Assembly: GCA_016256075.1 (NCBI GenBank)
Contig: SDVU01000456.1
Coordinates: forward strand, 1 to 13,229
Reading direction: 5' to 3'
Source of the DNA: Dictyocoela muelleri
Lineage: Eukaryota > Microsporidia
Length of the DNA: 13,229 nt
Below, piece after piece: positions 1 through 9,167 of the stretch. The position numbers were made by a program, and so were the translations under genes. The notes below the pieces were generated by a model. It worked only from the letters and a program-made list of their open reading frames with translations, had not been told where the DNA came from and made no database searches. Position 1 is the first letter of the stretch; each line of letters begins with the position of its first letter.

Positions 1-153
1 ATGAAAAAGCCTCTAATTACCTGTATCCTGCCGAGTCATTGATAAAACGAAAATCGCGTATACAGCTGGGCTTCTGTTTAGCTTAGGAAGTGACGTATTA
101 TTGGAACACCAAGAACCAAAGGTCACAGATCAATGTAGGATACAACACTCGGG

Positions 154-233
154 TTGGCATCTATAGATGTTGGCATCTATAGATGTTGGCATCTATAGAT
201 GTTGGCATCTATAGATGTTGGCATCTATAGATG
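154..233. repeat. Minisatellite of five 16-bp palindrome-bearing units
   Basis: Five perfect head-to-tail copies of the unit ttggcatctatagatg are followed by a decaying start of a sixth copy. Each unit contains the perfect 12-bp palindrome catctatagatg, so the array could form a row of small cruciforms. The flanking bases 1-153 show no recognisable gene in any frame. Perfect identity between copies suggests recent slippage or homogenisation. No function is inferred. Confidence 0.95.
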
Positions 234-253
234 TTGTCATCATATAACATACA

Positions 254-725
254 TATCCGGCGAAATATCCGAAAAAAACTCCGATGAAATTTAAATTAAA
301 TAATAAATAAAATAAATTTCTTAATGAAAATTGATATTTAAAAATTGATTTTTAAATTGACATTTAAAAATTGATTTTTAAATTGATATTTAAAAATTGA
401 TTTTTAAATTGATATTTAAAAATTGATAACAAAAATTGATTGTAAAAATTGGTATTTAAAAATTATTTCGAAAAATCGAAATTTGAAATAAAAAAAATAT
501 AGTTATAAATTACCTTTTTGATAATATTTTTTTTCCTTCTTATTACTTTTTATTATTCCAGAATACAAAAGGTAAATAAAGAAAAAGCTGACAGAACCGA
601 AATTAATCAAAAACATAATTTCTAATTATATTTTTTTTTCAACTTGATTTTTAAATATCAATTTTTATTAATAAATTTATTTAATTTAAATTTCACCGGC
701 GTTTTTACGGATATTTCGCTGGATA
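254..725. mobile_element. Foldback/MITE-like element with ~85-90 bp inverted ends
   Basis: The arm beginning tatccggcgaaatatccg (254 to about 346) is matched, imperfectly but along its whole length, by the reverse complement of about 635-725. The shared core includes gaaatttaaattaaat and aaaattgatatttaaaaat. The centre is AT-rich, holds a 26-bp tandem array and has no open reading frame, so this would be a non-autonomous foldback element. I could not see a clean target site duplication, so the outer edges are uncertain by a few bases and no superfamily is assigned. Confidence 0.75.
331..430. repeat. 26-bp AT-rich tandem repeat inside the foldback element
   Basis: Units starting ttgatatttaaaaattg recur at 331, 357, 383 and 409 with only a base or so of difference, and then fade into looser variants to about 465. 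The first unit overlaps the inner part of the left inverted arm, and the same motif is found inverted in the right arm near 640-665. The array therefore probably grew from the inner end of the terminal repeat. Confidence 0.85.
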
Positions 726-1288
726 AGAATCCGGAAAAGCGCCACCAACGTTTTTTCGGATTGCCCGTTGTATGAATGATTCAAGGTATACACGTAATTT
801 TATACCTTTCATGATTTTTTTTACTTTTTTTTAGATATACATCACCTTATCTAGCCAGCCCAGAGCCTCATTTGCTTTATTATCTTATTATACCAAGTCT
901 TAATCAGCTATAACGCACTGGAACAACTCTATATTACTTCATTGTTATTAATCACGTAATGACATTCACAGATAATTTATTAAAATAGCGCCGACGGTAT
1001 CGAACAATAATACTTAAATATAACAATATTTATGTGATTAACAACTGTGCTATCTAGATCATATTATATTTTTATTAATAAAACAATCTTGATAAATATA
1101 TACTTAAATTTATAATTACAAATTGAAAGTCTGTGTGTTTATTTTTACACGAATTGCTTCTATATTATAAATGTTATTTAGGAATATTTTGATTTCATTA
1201 ATAATTTTTTTTCAAAGTCTTTGTTATAATATCAATATTTACTTATTTTAAAAAATATAAATTACTTGGCAAAAGTTCAATATTTAGT
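726..1288. other. AT-rich stretch with no recognisable gene
   Basis: No reading frame of useful length or recognisable protein similarity is seen on either strand. The one clear local structure is a hairpin with an 8-bp perfect stem (aaggtata at 783-790 and tatacctt at 801-808) and a 10-base loop. A pyrimidine-rich run ending in AG near 834 resembles a splice acceptor, but the sequence after it does not read as an exon. Confidence 0.6.
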
Positions 1289-1407
1289 AGGAGGGAAATA
1301 ATACGGTCGGAGGGGAAATAATACGGTCGGAGGGGAAATAATACGGTCGTAGGGGAAATAATACGGTCGTAGGGGAAATATACGGTCTGAGGAGAAATTA
1401 TACGGTC
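1289..1407 (+). repeat. 20-bp minisatellite, left copy of an inverted pair
   Basis: Six head-to-tail units of 19-20 bp with consensus ggaggggaaataatacggtc lie just outside the left tRNA-like block. The first four are nearly identical and the last two drift. Degenerate copies of the same unit occur in the opposite orientation at 12337-12431. This makes the array part of an inverted flank around the central transposon stack and a candidate subterminal repeat of the Merlin-like element. Confidence 0.9.
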
Positions 1408-1418
1408 GGATTCAAAAT

Positions 1419-1479
1419 TTGGTAAGAGTTAATGTCACGCGCCCAGCCCGCTACGAGGTTCAAGTCTCGATAGAAACTT
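1419..1479 (+). other. tRNA-like core (box A-like and box B), left copy
   Basis: TTGGTAAGAG at 1419-1428 resembles the 3' half of a tRNA D-arm (box A end). GGTTCAAGTCT at 1457-1467 fits the box B/T-loop consensus. Their spacing, 36 bases from GG to GGTTC, equals that of a real tRNA. The anticodon stem does not pair and no acceptor stem is visible, so this is not a functional tRNA gene. It is more likely a tRNA-derived segment within a repeat. A related block with the shared string gcgcccagcccgcta occurs inverted at 11051-11114. Confidence 0.6.
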
Positions 1480-1798
1480 TATTTAATTTTATTTTATTTT
1501 TTTTAATTTTAATATTTTTAATTTTAATAATTTTAATTTTTAATAATTTTATTTTTAAATTTTCGGGATCTAGGGTTTTTACCTCATCAAAAAAGGTGGG
1601 GTTTCTTTCCCAAATCGAAAAAATCAATTTATGATTAATTAATTTATATATTATAAATTACATTAATTAAAATATTAAAAAAATTATTAAATTTTATTGT
1701 TTTATTATTTTATAAATAAAAAGTTATTAAATTTAAAAAATATTTATAATTTAAAACAACTTTAAATTTAAACCAATTGCTAATTTATTTAAATATAT
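1480..1798. other. AT-rich segment between the tRNA-like block and the transposase end
   Basis: A low-complexity run built from ttttaattttaa-like units (about 1480-1560) is followed by a short less AT-rich block (1567-1620) and then AT-rich DNA. The 1567-1620 block, with ggtttttacc and gggtttc, weakly resembles 10530-10575 on the other side of the stack. It may therefore be part of diverged inverted ends. No gene is seen. Confidence 0.45.
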
Positions 1799-1926
1799 TT
1801 AAAACTCTTTAAAATCATTGTTATTATAAAATGTTTTGTACATCCAGAAATTTAAATATAGTAGCAAATCACCGAATGATATCCCCATCATTTTTTTAAC
1901 TTTTTCTTTAATTTATTCCATACTGA
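1799..1926 (-). pseudogene. Merlin-like (IS1595/ISXO2-type) transposase, C-terminal fragment
   Basis: Reading on the minus strand, the pieces SVWNKLKKKLKK and MMGISFGDLLLYLNFW fit the C-terminal part of the IS1595/ISXO2-type DDE transposase domain. There a Q-N-I-E motif is followed by a W, a basic helix (K/R-rich, ending in G-T/S) and an L-L-x-Y-L-x-x-F-x-W segment. The fragment ends at a TAA at 1799-1801 after DFKEF. The two pieces are in different frames, joined at a run of A's near 1891, so the gene is broken here. It continues the protein whose earlier part lies at 9803-10428; element A sits between them. Identification rests on remembered family signatures and was not searched. Confidence 0.65.
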
Positions 1927-1980
1927 TTTTTTATTTTAGTTTTTATATAAAATTTCATCGTGTCCCCCGAGAACACGACA
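1926..1980 (+). repeat. Element A, left LTR remnant
   Basis: About 55 bp ending in tcccccgagaacacgaca match the last ~55 bp of the right LTR (9745-9803), with a few differences and a 2-bp length change. Only this terminal part is recognisable. To its left the sequence already reads as Merlin-like transposase on the other strand. Confidence 0.75.
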
Positions 1981-2084
1981 TAATGAGCTCATTCAAATAT
2001 CTCGAGGATGCAATCAATGAATAAATGTGAGATAAAGCTGATAATACAAATTAAAATCCCATTTATTATGCAACCTTTGATTAT

Positions 2085-2750
2085 GTTTCGATGCTTACTG
2101 GACTGAAAATTCACCATAAAATCGAATTACTTGAAGACCTAAATAACCAAGATATATTGAAATGGAGTTTAAGATTCAAAGAGATTTCAGATATGTGCAA
2201 TTGGAGCGATGAAGGAAAATTTGAAACATTAGCACACATAATTAGCCCAGATATAAGAAGTAGAATTGTATGTACTGAAAGCAAGGAATTAATACTAGAA
2301 GCCGTATTAAGACTCAAATACATCCATTGAGATCACACCATTATTACCAAGGATTGTCAAACATTAAACAAGAAAATTACTTCACCATAAGAACATATGA
2401 AAATGAAATTAAAAATATCCGTCAAAAACTTGCTTTATGTTGCGAATAGACATTTGAGTTGTTATATCAAAAATGAGTAGAAGCATTCTTTACCAATCTT
2501 GAAAATCATGTCAAAATAGAAATGGAAATAGCAGATAAACACACCATGTCTGAAATATGTGAGACTATTGAAAAAATTGAAACCGTGATAATTGAATAAA
2601 TAAAAAGTAATAAATCAATAAATAAAAGAAAATTTAAAGAAAAAAGTAAAACAACATCACAAAAGTGAGGAAAAAAAATTAAGTTATAAATACTGCAAAT
2701 ATCACAAGACAAAGTCACATTCAAACGAAGAATGTCGTCAACAAAGAAAA
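2085..2750 (+). pseudogene. Element A, gag-like region with zinc knuckle (fossil)
   Basis: The stretch at 2091-2330 reads as an acidic/basic helical capsid-like segment (for example KIELLEDLNNQDILKWSLRF). It is followed by a lysine-rich region and a knuckle at 2694-2735 of the form C-x2-H-x4-H-x4-C (CKYHKTKSHSNEEC). This knuckle variant is known in some gypsy-type Gag proteins. In life it would package element RNA into virus-like particles. The region is decayed. Confidence 0.65.
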
Positions 2751-2819
2751 ACTACCCAGAAAAACTCACAGGAATCAAAGGGATACTAAATATGCGAATC
2801 TAAACCCAATCCTAAGACT

Positions 2820-4582
2820 ATAAAAATGAAAATATATTTTGACAAAAAAAACATTCAAGGTTTGATTGATACAGAAGCATCATATAATTTTTTACCGAAT
2901 CACTTAATGAAAGAAATTGACTTGCCATGAGTTTAAGAATGTAGCGAAATACAAGTAAAAACAGCATCAGGCGTATAATTAATTGTCGTTCGAAAGTAAA
3001 ACTTGACTTTCATATGAATGAAGACAGAAATTGTCTTTATAAAACAAGTTTTTGCATTTTTAATTCTTACGCAAAAACGTTATTCTAGGAATGCAATTTA
3101 TTGAAAGAGAACAACGATATAATTATCCTTAAAGATAACTGCATTAACCTGGATATTCATGAATATGAATTTGACATCTGATTATCAAATTTAGATAAAT
3201 ATTAAAAAGAAATTGTTTAAAAATCATGCATATTTTCGATCAATAAAACTGAATAAAACTTCAAAAAATTAAAATATTCAATGAAAACTAGAAATACAGA
3301 TATTGGGAATTTAAAAACAGTTGAACATGATTAGATCTTGTTGCAAACTTCATCCCGAAATTCAGGGAATATTATGTTCCGTTAAGTCTCAAAGGTGAAG
3401 TAGAAATACATTTGAAAAAATACGAATAATTTGATATAATTACAAAGTTAAACACATATATTGCATATACAGCATTTGTAAATAAAAAATGGACAATAAG
3501 ATTGGTCATATATTACCGAGATTTAAATAAAATTACAAAGCCGAAACACGTATACTCCCAAAAGCTAACTGAAATTTTGCATGAAATTAAAGACTCGGCA
3601 GTATTATCAACCTTTATCCTCAATCAAGGTTATTATCAGATTATTTAGGCAATAAAGATATCGAAAAGAACTGCCTTCAGAATATGTGGAAAAACATATA
3701 CCTTCAAAAGAATGCCATTTGGGCTCTAAAATGCTCCGAGAACATTCACAAGGGCTATGAAAAATTTACTAGGCGATTTAAGTTTGTCAAAATTTATATA
3801 TATGACATTTAAATTTACTCAAAGAATGTTTAAGATCATTACATCTATATAAAAACAGTCTTATAAAAATTACTACACGTTGGTGCTTCTATATCTTTGA
3901 AAAGTCGATCTTTAATATTAATGAAATAAGATTTTTAGGTCACATAATTAATAAAAAAAGAATTAGAGCTGATATTTCCAACCTTAAAGAGTTCAAACTT
4001 AAACAACCGAATACACAAAAAAAATTACAGAAATTGTTAGGACAGTTAAATTTGTTCAGAGCTTTTGTTAAAGATTTTACAATTTTGACAGCCGAATTCT
4101 ACAAAAAATAAATAAATAAACAAGGATGGTTTTCATGGGATGAGAAAGATGACACGAATTTAAAAAATATTACTGCAAAAATTGTGAAAACCAACTTTTA
4201 TTTCACCCTGATATAAACAAACCTTTTATTGTAGAAGTTTATGCCTCTAAAGATGGATTGGAAGCGATATGATCACGAGACAATAAAATAATATGACTAT
4301 AAATTTTTTATTCAAAAAAGCAAGATAAATTACACAACTTCCGAGAAAGAATTTTATGCAATCTTAAAACCTATAAAATATTTTCGAAACTTGATAGTAA
4401 GGACAGAAATATTTATTAAAACAGATCACTCCAACAATCTCTACGATAAAAAGTTGACGTTTTTTTTACAACAATGGTGGGAATTACTGATACAAGAGTT
4501 TGATTTTAAAATTATCTATTTAAATATAAAAGATAACATTTTAGCAGATATATTATCTCGAAATTTGAACAAAATAAATTGA
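2820..4582 (+). pseudogene. Element A, protease, reverse transcriptase and RNase H remains (fossil)
   Basis: An aspartic protease motif (IDTEASYNFLPN) lies near 2860-2900. Reverse transcriptase signatures follow between about 3400 and 3990, including a TFKRMPFGL-like palm motif near 3700-3730 and a FLGH-like element near 3935. RNase H remains include YTTSEKEFYAI near 4330-4370, a KTDHSNNL-like motif near 4420 and ADILSR near 4545. This order is typical of gypsy-type pol. The region is decayed throughout. Confidence 0.8.
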
Positions 4583-4724
4583 TAAAAACAATATTAAAAA
4601 CGCGATTACAGTTAGAACCAGTAAAAAATCTGTGAGCTTAGAAAATTTGTGTCATTAATTTAAAAAAATAAGGTTATAAGTCAAAACAAAAATAACAAAA
4701 ATAACAAAAATGATATTTATAATA

Positions 4725-5344
4725 AACTTAAAACCGCACATGAAATTCTCGTTCACCCAGGATATCAGACTATATCAAACACATTAGCTAAAAAATAAAA
4801 TTGTTAAAATAAAAAACATAATTAAACACATATGTAAGTATTGCGAAATTTGCCAAAAGAAAAAGACAGCTATTCTAAAATAACCATAATAAATTTATTG
4901 AAAAAATTTATGAAATTTATGAATGTATCTATATCGACATCAAAGGCCCGGTTATAAGCAAATCTTTTAAATCTTCACTAAGAAAAATGTTTTATATTTT
5001 CGTTATTACTTCAATAGAGAGTCGATATTCGGAAATAGCAATAATAGGTGATATACATTCGTTAACACTTTCAATGCGGTTGAAAATAATTGGTTAGAAT
5101 TATATGGTGATCCGAAATATTGTATCACGGACAATGGTCATCAATTTAATTCCGAAAACTTTCAAAGAACAATGGAAAATCACTTTATAAAACACATTAA
5201 CACTTCGCCTCACAATCCAACTGGCAACTCGATTGTCGAAAGAAGAAATAAAGAAATTGGAGTAGCCTAGAGACTTTCACGAAATTTGACATTAAAAGAA
5301 TGCAGGTTAATAATTTGGAAAAGATTAAATTTAATAATTAACAG
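4725..5344 (+). pseudogene. Element A, integrase N-terminal and core part (fossil)
   Basis: A zinc-binding HHCC module (HEILVHPGY and CKYCEICQKK) lies at about 4738-4865. The DDE core follows, with YIDIKGP near 4930, ITDNGHQF near 5125 and NPTGNSIVERRNKE near 5220, the usual D, D and E signatures of retroelement integrases. The integrase-like sequence stops at the insertion point of element B and resumes beyond it at 9168. Confidence 0.8.
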
Positions 5345-5516
5345 TGTAAGGCTTCTCATATTTTGAAGCCTTTAAACAAGAATTTAAAGATAAAGAATTA
5401 TTTTCAAACATCTTTTTATTTTTCATATTTCTTTTATGCCTTTTAATGATTAATTAAATCATTTAATTAATAAAAAGACTACAACAATGTTAGCACTATA
5501 TAACAGTCGCCTAAAA
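5345..5516 (-). repeat. Element B, 3' LTR
   Basis: The span begins tgtaaggcttctcat (plus strand) and matches 8995-9167. Over 5345-5495 versus 8995-9145 I count 7 differences in 151 bases; the last ~22 bases are more diverged. This implies a middle-aged insertion, with absolute age depending on an unknown substitution rate. On the coding strand the LTR ends in an 8-bp hairpin. The exact outer edge near 5516 is uncertain by 1-2 bases. Confidence 0.9.
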
Positions 5517-5518
5517 CA

Positions 5519-5531
5519 CCTCCACTCTTTT
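5519..5531 (-). other. Element B, candidate polypurine tract
   Basis: On the coding strand this reads aaaagagtggagg, lying directly upstream of the 3' LTR, where plus-strand DNA priming takes place in LTR elements. Confidence 0.6.
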
Positions 5532-5539
5532 AAGTAAAC

Positions 5540-5891
5540 TCCCATTTTTCATCTGATTCTAATAAAAGTTGTAAATCACGCCTATTAACAGAAAAATCCT
5601 TTCCGTAGACTGATCTGATTTTATAATTTCCTTTTTTACCCCTAGAGAGCACGATTTAAGGTCCTTCCCATTTAAAATCTAATTTATTTACTCTTAATGC
5701 GTCGGAAATACTTCTTAAAACAACGTCTCCTACGATAATATCCAAGACATTTTGACCCTTTTAAACATTAAAAATTTCCCTTTCTCTTATTAATTTTTCA
5801 TCTTCAATAAGAATGTTTCTTATTATTCTAAGTCTCTCTAACATCATGTCATCAGTTTCATTATAATTATACGTATTATTATCAATTTCGC
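5540..5891 (-). pseudogene. Element B, integrase C-terminal tail (fossil)
   Basis: The minus-strand translation continues past the integrase core with a charged helix (LERLRIIRN) and a KWEGP-type segment near 5660-5670. This resembles the GPY/F module at the C-terminus of many gypsy-type integrases, which helps bind DNA. It belongs to the same pol region as 5892-7046. Confidence 0.6.
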
Positions 5892-7046
5892 CTAAAGAAG
5901 ACGAGAATATCCATACAGTAATTCGAAAGGAGAGATACCGCTTTTTTTACGCGGAGAAATTCGTGTTGCATATATAGCATATGCTAAAAATTCATCCCAC
6001 TCACACCATATACCATTAAATAACTTTGAAAGTTTATGCAGGAGCGTTTGATTACAACGTTCAATAGATCCATTTGACCTTGGATTATAAGAGGACACAA
6101 ATGATTTTCTTGTTTTGAAAATATCGCAAATTTTTTGAATTATATTCGCCGTGAATTCTTTGCCATTATCAGAAATTATATTTTTAGGAGGTCCATGGCG
6201 AACAATAATTTCATTTATTATAAATTCAGCAACTGCATTGGAAGTTTTACTTTTTGAAGGTTTGGCTTCTATCCAGCTAGTACACGTGTCTATAGCCATT
6301 ATGATGAATTTATAATTGGAATAGGATTTCGGTAACGGTCCTATGATATCTAGCTGTACACATTCAAATGGACTTTTCAAATTATTTCTAAACTTTTGGA
6401 ATTTTCCATTTTTCTTTCTAAATTTCGCACATACAATACATTTATTGATTTGATCTTTTATATTTTTAAAAACACCTGACCAATAATAATTTTTAATCAA
6501 ACACATGTAGGTGACTTTTACAGAACCATGGCCTGTTTCTTCGTGAATTCTAAAAATAATTGATTTCTTTTCTTCCTGTGACAATGCATCACCATATTTC
6601 TCTAAAGTATTTATAAAAACACTTCGGGATATAGTATCAGCCAATACATTATTACTACCCGTAATATATTCAATATCATAGTCAAAATTTTGAAGAAACA
6701 TATTCCATCTAGAAAGCCTCTGCAAATAATCTCGATTTTTGACTAACCACGTAAGTGCCTGATGATCAGTTTTGATAGTAAATTTATTACACAGATAATG
6801 TCTCCAGTGCTTAATTGAACTTATTATCGCTAAACATTCCTTCTCGGTTGTAGTATAGTTTATTTCAGAATTTGTCAATTTTCTACTATAAAAGAAAATT
6901 GGTACGTCCTTATCATCATATTTTTGAGTTAATACGCCTCCAAGAGCAAAATTATATGCATCCGTAAATATAGTGAACTTTTTATTAAAATTCGGCAATT
7001 CAAGTGGTAATGCATCTTTTATTTCTTTAATTACTTGTTCAATCAC
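5892..7046 (-). pseudogene. Element B, RNase H and integrase region (fossil)
   Basis: This is the longest readable stretch of the window (384 codons, minus strand). RNase H comes first: FTIFTDAYNFALGG (about residues 24-37), YTTTEKECLAI, KTDHQALTWLV and ADTISR. The integrase zinc module follows (HEETGHG at about 168, CIVCAKF at about 204). Then comes the catalytic core with QLDIIGPLP, ISDNGKEF and NPRSNGSIERCNQ; the last two acidic residues are 35 residues apart, as expected for D,D35E. The RT-RNase H-integrase order and sequence style place it in Ty3/gypsy. Confidence 0.93.
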
Positions 7047-7089
7047 AGGTACACAACTTTTATCAAAACGTTTTTTTTTTATTTACTTA

Positions 7090-7808
7090 TAAATTGGCAA
7101 CATTTTAATAGAATAATTTTTTATAAATTTTTGAAAATAATTTGAAAAACCCGGAAAAACTTCAGAGACCTTTTAAATTTTTTTTAATTTCCCAATTTAA
7201 TGCCTTAGTTTTCTTTTACTCGGGTATAGAAATTTTATTATTTTCTACATCAAAACCTAGGAAAGAGATTTGAGATTTAAGAAATTTACATTTTTCAATA
7301 TTAAGTCTAAATCCAAATTCCCTAATTTTATCAAAAATCATTTCTATATGTTTCAAATGTTCATTTAAATCTTTTGAAAAAATAATCACGTCGTCAAGAT
7401 AAACGAATACGAAACTATATAACATACTGCCGCAAATTTTATTCATAACTCTCTGAAAAGTAAAAGGAGCATTTATAAGCCCGAAAGGCATTCTTTTCCA
7501 CTGATAAACTCCACTTTTTGTATAGAATGCTGACTTATACTTATCACTCTCTTTAATTCTAATTTGGTGATAACCAGATTTCATATCTAATGTAGAAAAA
7601 AATTTCGATCCGCTTAAATTGTTCAATGCATCTTATATTAATGGAATAGGGTATTCTTTTTTTATTGAAATACTATTATATTTTCTATAATCAATACAAA
7701 ATCTAATTTCTCCGTTTTTCTTTTTAACCAGAACAACAGGTGATATAAAGCAACTTTGTGATTCTTCAATTAAATCTTTAACTAAGAATTCTGAAATTTT
7801 TTCTTCGA
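7090..7808 (-). pseudogene. Element B, reverse transcriptase (fossil)
   Basis: The stretch at 7216-7626 is readable and carries FSTLDMKSGYHQIRI, KRMPFGLINAPFTFQ and the catalytic YLDDVIIFS motif. The FLGFDVENNKI segment follows. These are the standard palm motifs of a Ty3/gypsy reverse transcriptase. Upstream parts (about 7627-7808) carry the finger region, with VVLVKKKNG-like and RFCIDYRKYN-like sequence. Confidence 0.9.
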
Positions 7809-8378
7809 TTATTTTTTCATTATTTTATTATGCCGATATTTAGGACATTTAAATCCATTATGATTATTAAATAATTCAATGGTATGATTTTCATCTAATA
7901 TTCTCACATCCCCGTCTCCAGAAAAAATATCCCTATACTTTTCGCAAATATTTTTTAAATCTTGAATTTTTGGTGCAGTATTTACGTCACCTATATCTAA
8001 CTTTTCCGAAATTCTACTAAAACTAGAAATTTCTTTTTCTTCTGCAATTAAAATTTGAGGTATCTTTCTTTTTAGAGGATCTATTTTTAATTTCTTCAAT
8101 GTATCTGTACCTATTATAATTTCAGCATGTAAATCTGCAACAACATGGAGTGGCATTGTATGTGTTTTGTTTTCATAACTAAGTTTTACAAATACACACC
8201 TCATCGTATTGAAATGGCCCACTGCCTGGTTTATTTTTCGTTTGTTCTTGTTTCGTTTGAGCTTCTCCTTTTTTGCAACTTTTGCCGAAATCAAAGAAAT
8301 ATCAGCACCAGTATCAAGAACAGCTTCATATTTATTTCTCCAATCAATTAGAACGATTGGATTATGATCTGTTTGCAT
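7809..8378 (-). pseudogene. Element B, aspartic protease and start of RT region (fossil)
   Basis: The minus-strand reading has VLDTGADISLISAKVA at about residues 19-34, the active-site motif of a retroviral-type aspartic protease. IIGTDTLKKLKIDP follows near residues 88-101, matching the second conserved (I-L/I-G-x-D) element. The C-terminal third (ICEKYRDIFSG and TIELFNN) resembles the linker that precedes RT in gypsy-type Pol. Confidence 0.88.
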
Positions 8379-8572
8379 AAGTTCACATTTTAAAAATAAA
8401 GCTTCATCTTTTCTTTGAAAATTTTTTTATCTTTATCATTATTTGAATTCTCATTCTTTTGAATATTTTTGATTTTAAAATTTTTTGTATTTATAAGTTC
8501 ATTTCTTAACAAATTAATTAAATCTGACCAATCAGAAACAAAAATCATTTTATCTTTCATAAATATAGGGGC

Positions 8573-8990
8573 TCAAATGATAAAGCGTTCATTGATCGTA
8601 TTAAAGAAAATATTTACAAATTTTATGAGGCTTTTTATTTCATATGCGAATTGTACGAGCCCATACTCAATTGGACCATTAATTAATAATTTCCAGGGTT
8701 TTATTTCGTGGCTTTCTTCGTCTTTAATAAATTCAGCTTTAAAAAATTTCAGCATTTCTTCAAGATTGTTAAAAGTATCTCCTTCATAGGCGTTGAACCA
8801 ATGTTCCATCTCACCTTTCAACGATTCTCTAGCCATGTGATAAAGTCTTTTTTCACTAACCTCATCATAGAGAGCTTCTATGCTTTTTAACCATTTTTCG
8901 GCCTTGTCCCTTTTTGAATTGTAAATGTTCGGAATTCCAAGATTTGCTTTTACTAAATTATCTAAAGTTTCTTTCAAATTGCTGCTGACG
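8573..8990 (-). pseudogene. Element B, gag region (fossil)
   Basis: About 134 readable codons begin almost at once after the primer-binding site, so the leader is very short. The protein is rich in charged helices, with KAEKWLKSIEALYDEV and GEMEHWFNAYEGDTFNNLEE. This W-rich pattern resembles the capsid core of gypsy-type retrotransposon Gag. I see no obvious zinc knuckle downstream toward the protease. I do not assign a start codon. Confidence 0.75.
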
Positions 8991-8994
8991 CCAA
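8981..8994 (-). other. Element B, candidate primer-binding site
   Basis: Directly inside the 5' LTR the coding strand reads ttggcgtcagcagc. TGGCG at or one base from the LTR edge is the usual start of a sequence complementary to a tRNA 3' end (…CGCCA). I could not identify the tRNA with confidence. Confidence 0.55.
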
Positions 8995-9167
8995 TGTAAG
9001 GCTTCTCATATTTTGAAGCCTTAAAACAAGAATTTAAATATAAAGAATTATTTTAAAACATCTTTTTATTTTTCATATTTCTTTTATGTTTTTTTATAAT
9101 TAATTAAATCATTTAATTAATAAAAAGACTACAACAATGTTAGCACTGAATTACAATCGCATAACAA
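8995..9167 (-). repeat. Element B, 5' LTR
   Basis: This is the partner of 5345-5516. It contains, on the coding strand, a TATA-like attataaaa and an aataaa signal in its middle. A perfect 8-bp hairpin lies at its inner end: aaggcttc 8998-9005 and gaagcctt 9015-9022 on the plus strand. The ACAG duplicate follows directly at 9168-9171. Confidence 0.9.

Larger units (their letters stand above)
5345..9167 (-). mobile_element. Ty3/gypsy-type LTR retrotransposon B, nested in element A
   Basis: This is a 3.8 kb minus-strand element with LTRs at both ends, a candidate primer-binding site at 8981-8994, gag, protease, RT, RNase H, integrase and a purine tract at 5519-5531. Bases ACAG occur immediately outside both ends (5341-5344 and 9168-9171) as a 4-bp target duplication. 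Integrase sequence of element A is found on both sides, confirming a nested insertion. It has roughly half a dozen breaks in its coding region and is a fossil, but much younger than A. I see no envelope gene. Confidence 0.9.

Noticed and set aside
826-960. Host exon after a pyrimidine tract and AG near 834
   Set aside because: All three frames close quickly and no protein family is recognisable.
1289-1407. CRISPR-like array
   Set aside because: Units are head-to-tail 20-mers without unique spacers in eukaryotic repeat DNA; a plain minisatellite.
1419-1479. Functional tRNA gene
   Set aside because: Box spacing is right but there is no acceptor stem and the anticodon arm does not pair.
1419-1634. 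Plus-strand open frame of 71 codons
   Set aside because: It runs through the tRNA-like block and a T/A low-complexity tract, giving an F/I/L-rich translation with no family resemblance; chance frame.
2026-2033. TGTGAGAT, identical to the start of element A's right LTR, inside the left end of A
   Set aside because: It lies after the LTR terminal sequence, the similarity ends after about 8 bases, and no LTR body follows; probably chance.
2111-2724. Minus-strand open frames opposite the gag-like region of element A
   Set aside because: Hydrophobic, serine/leucine-rich antisense translations of a region that reads better as gag on the plus strand.
8469-8789. Plus-strand open frame opposite the gag region of element B (also 8145-8351 and 8708-8890)
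   Set aside because: These are antisense to recognisable Gag/protease sequence of element B and show no protein family features.
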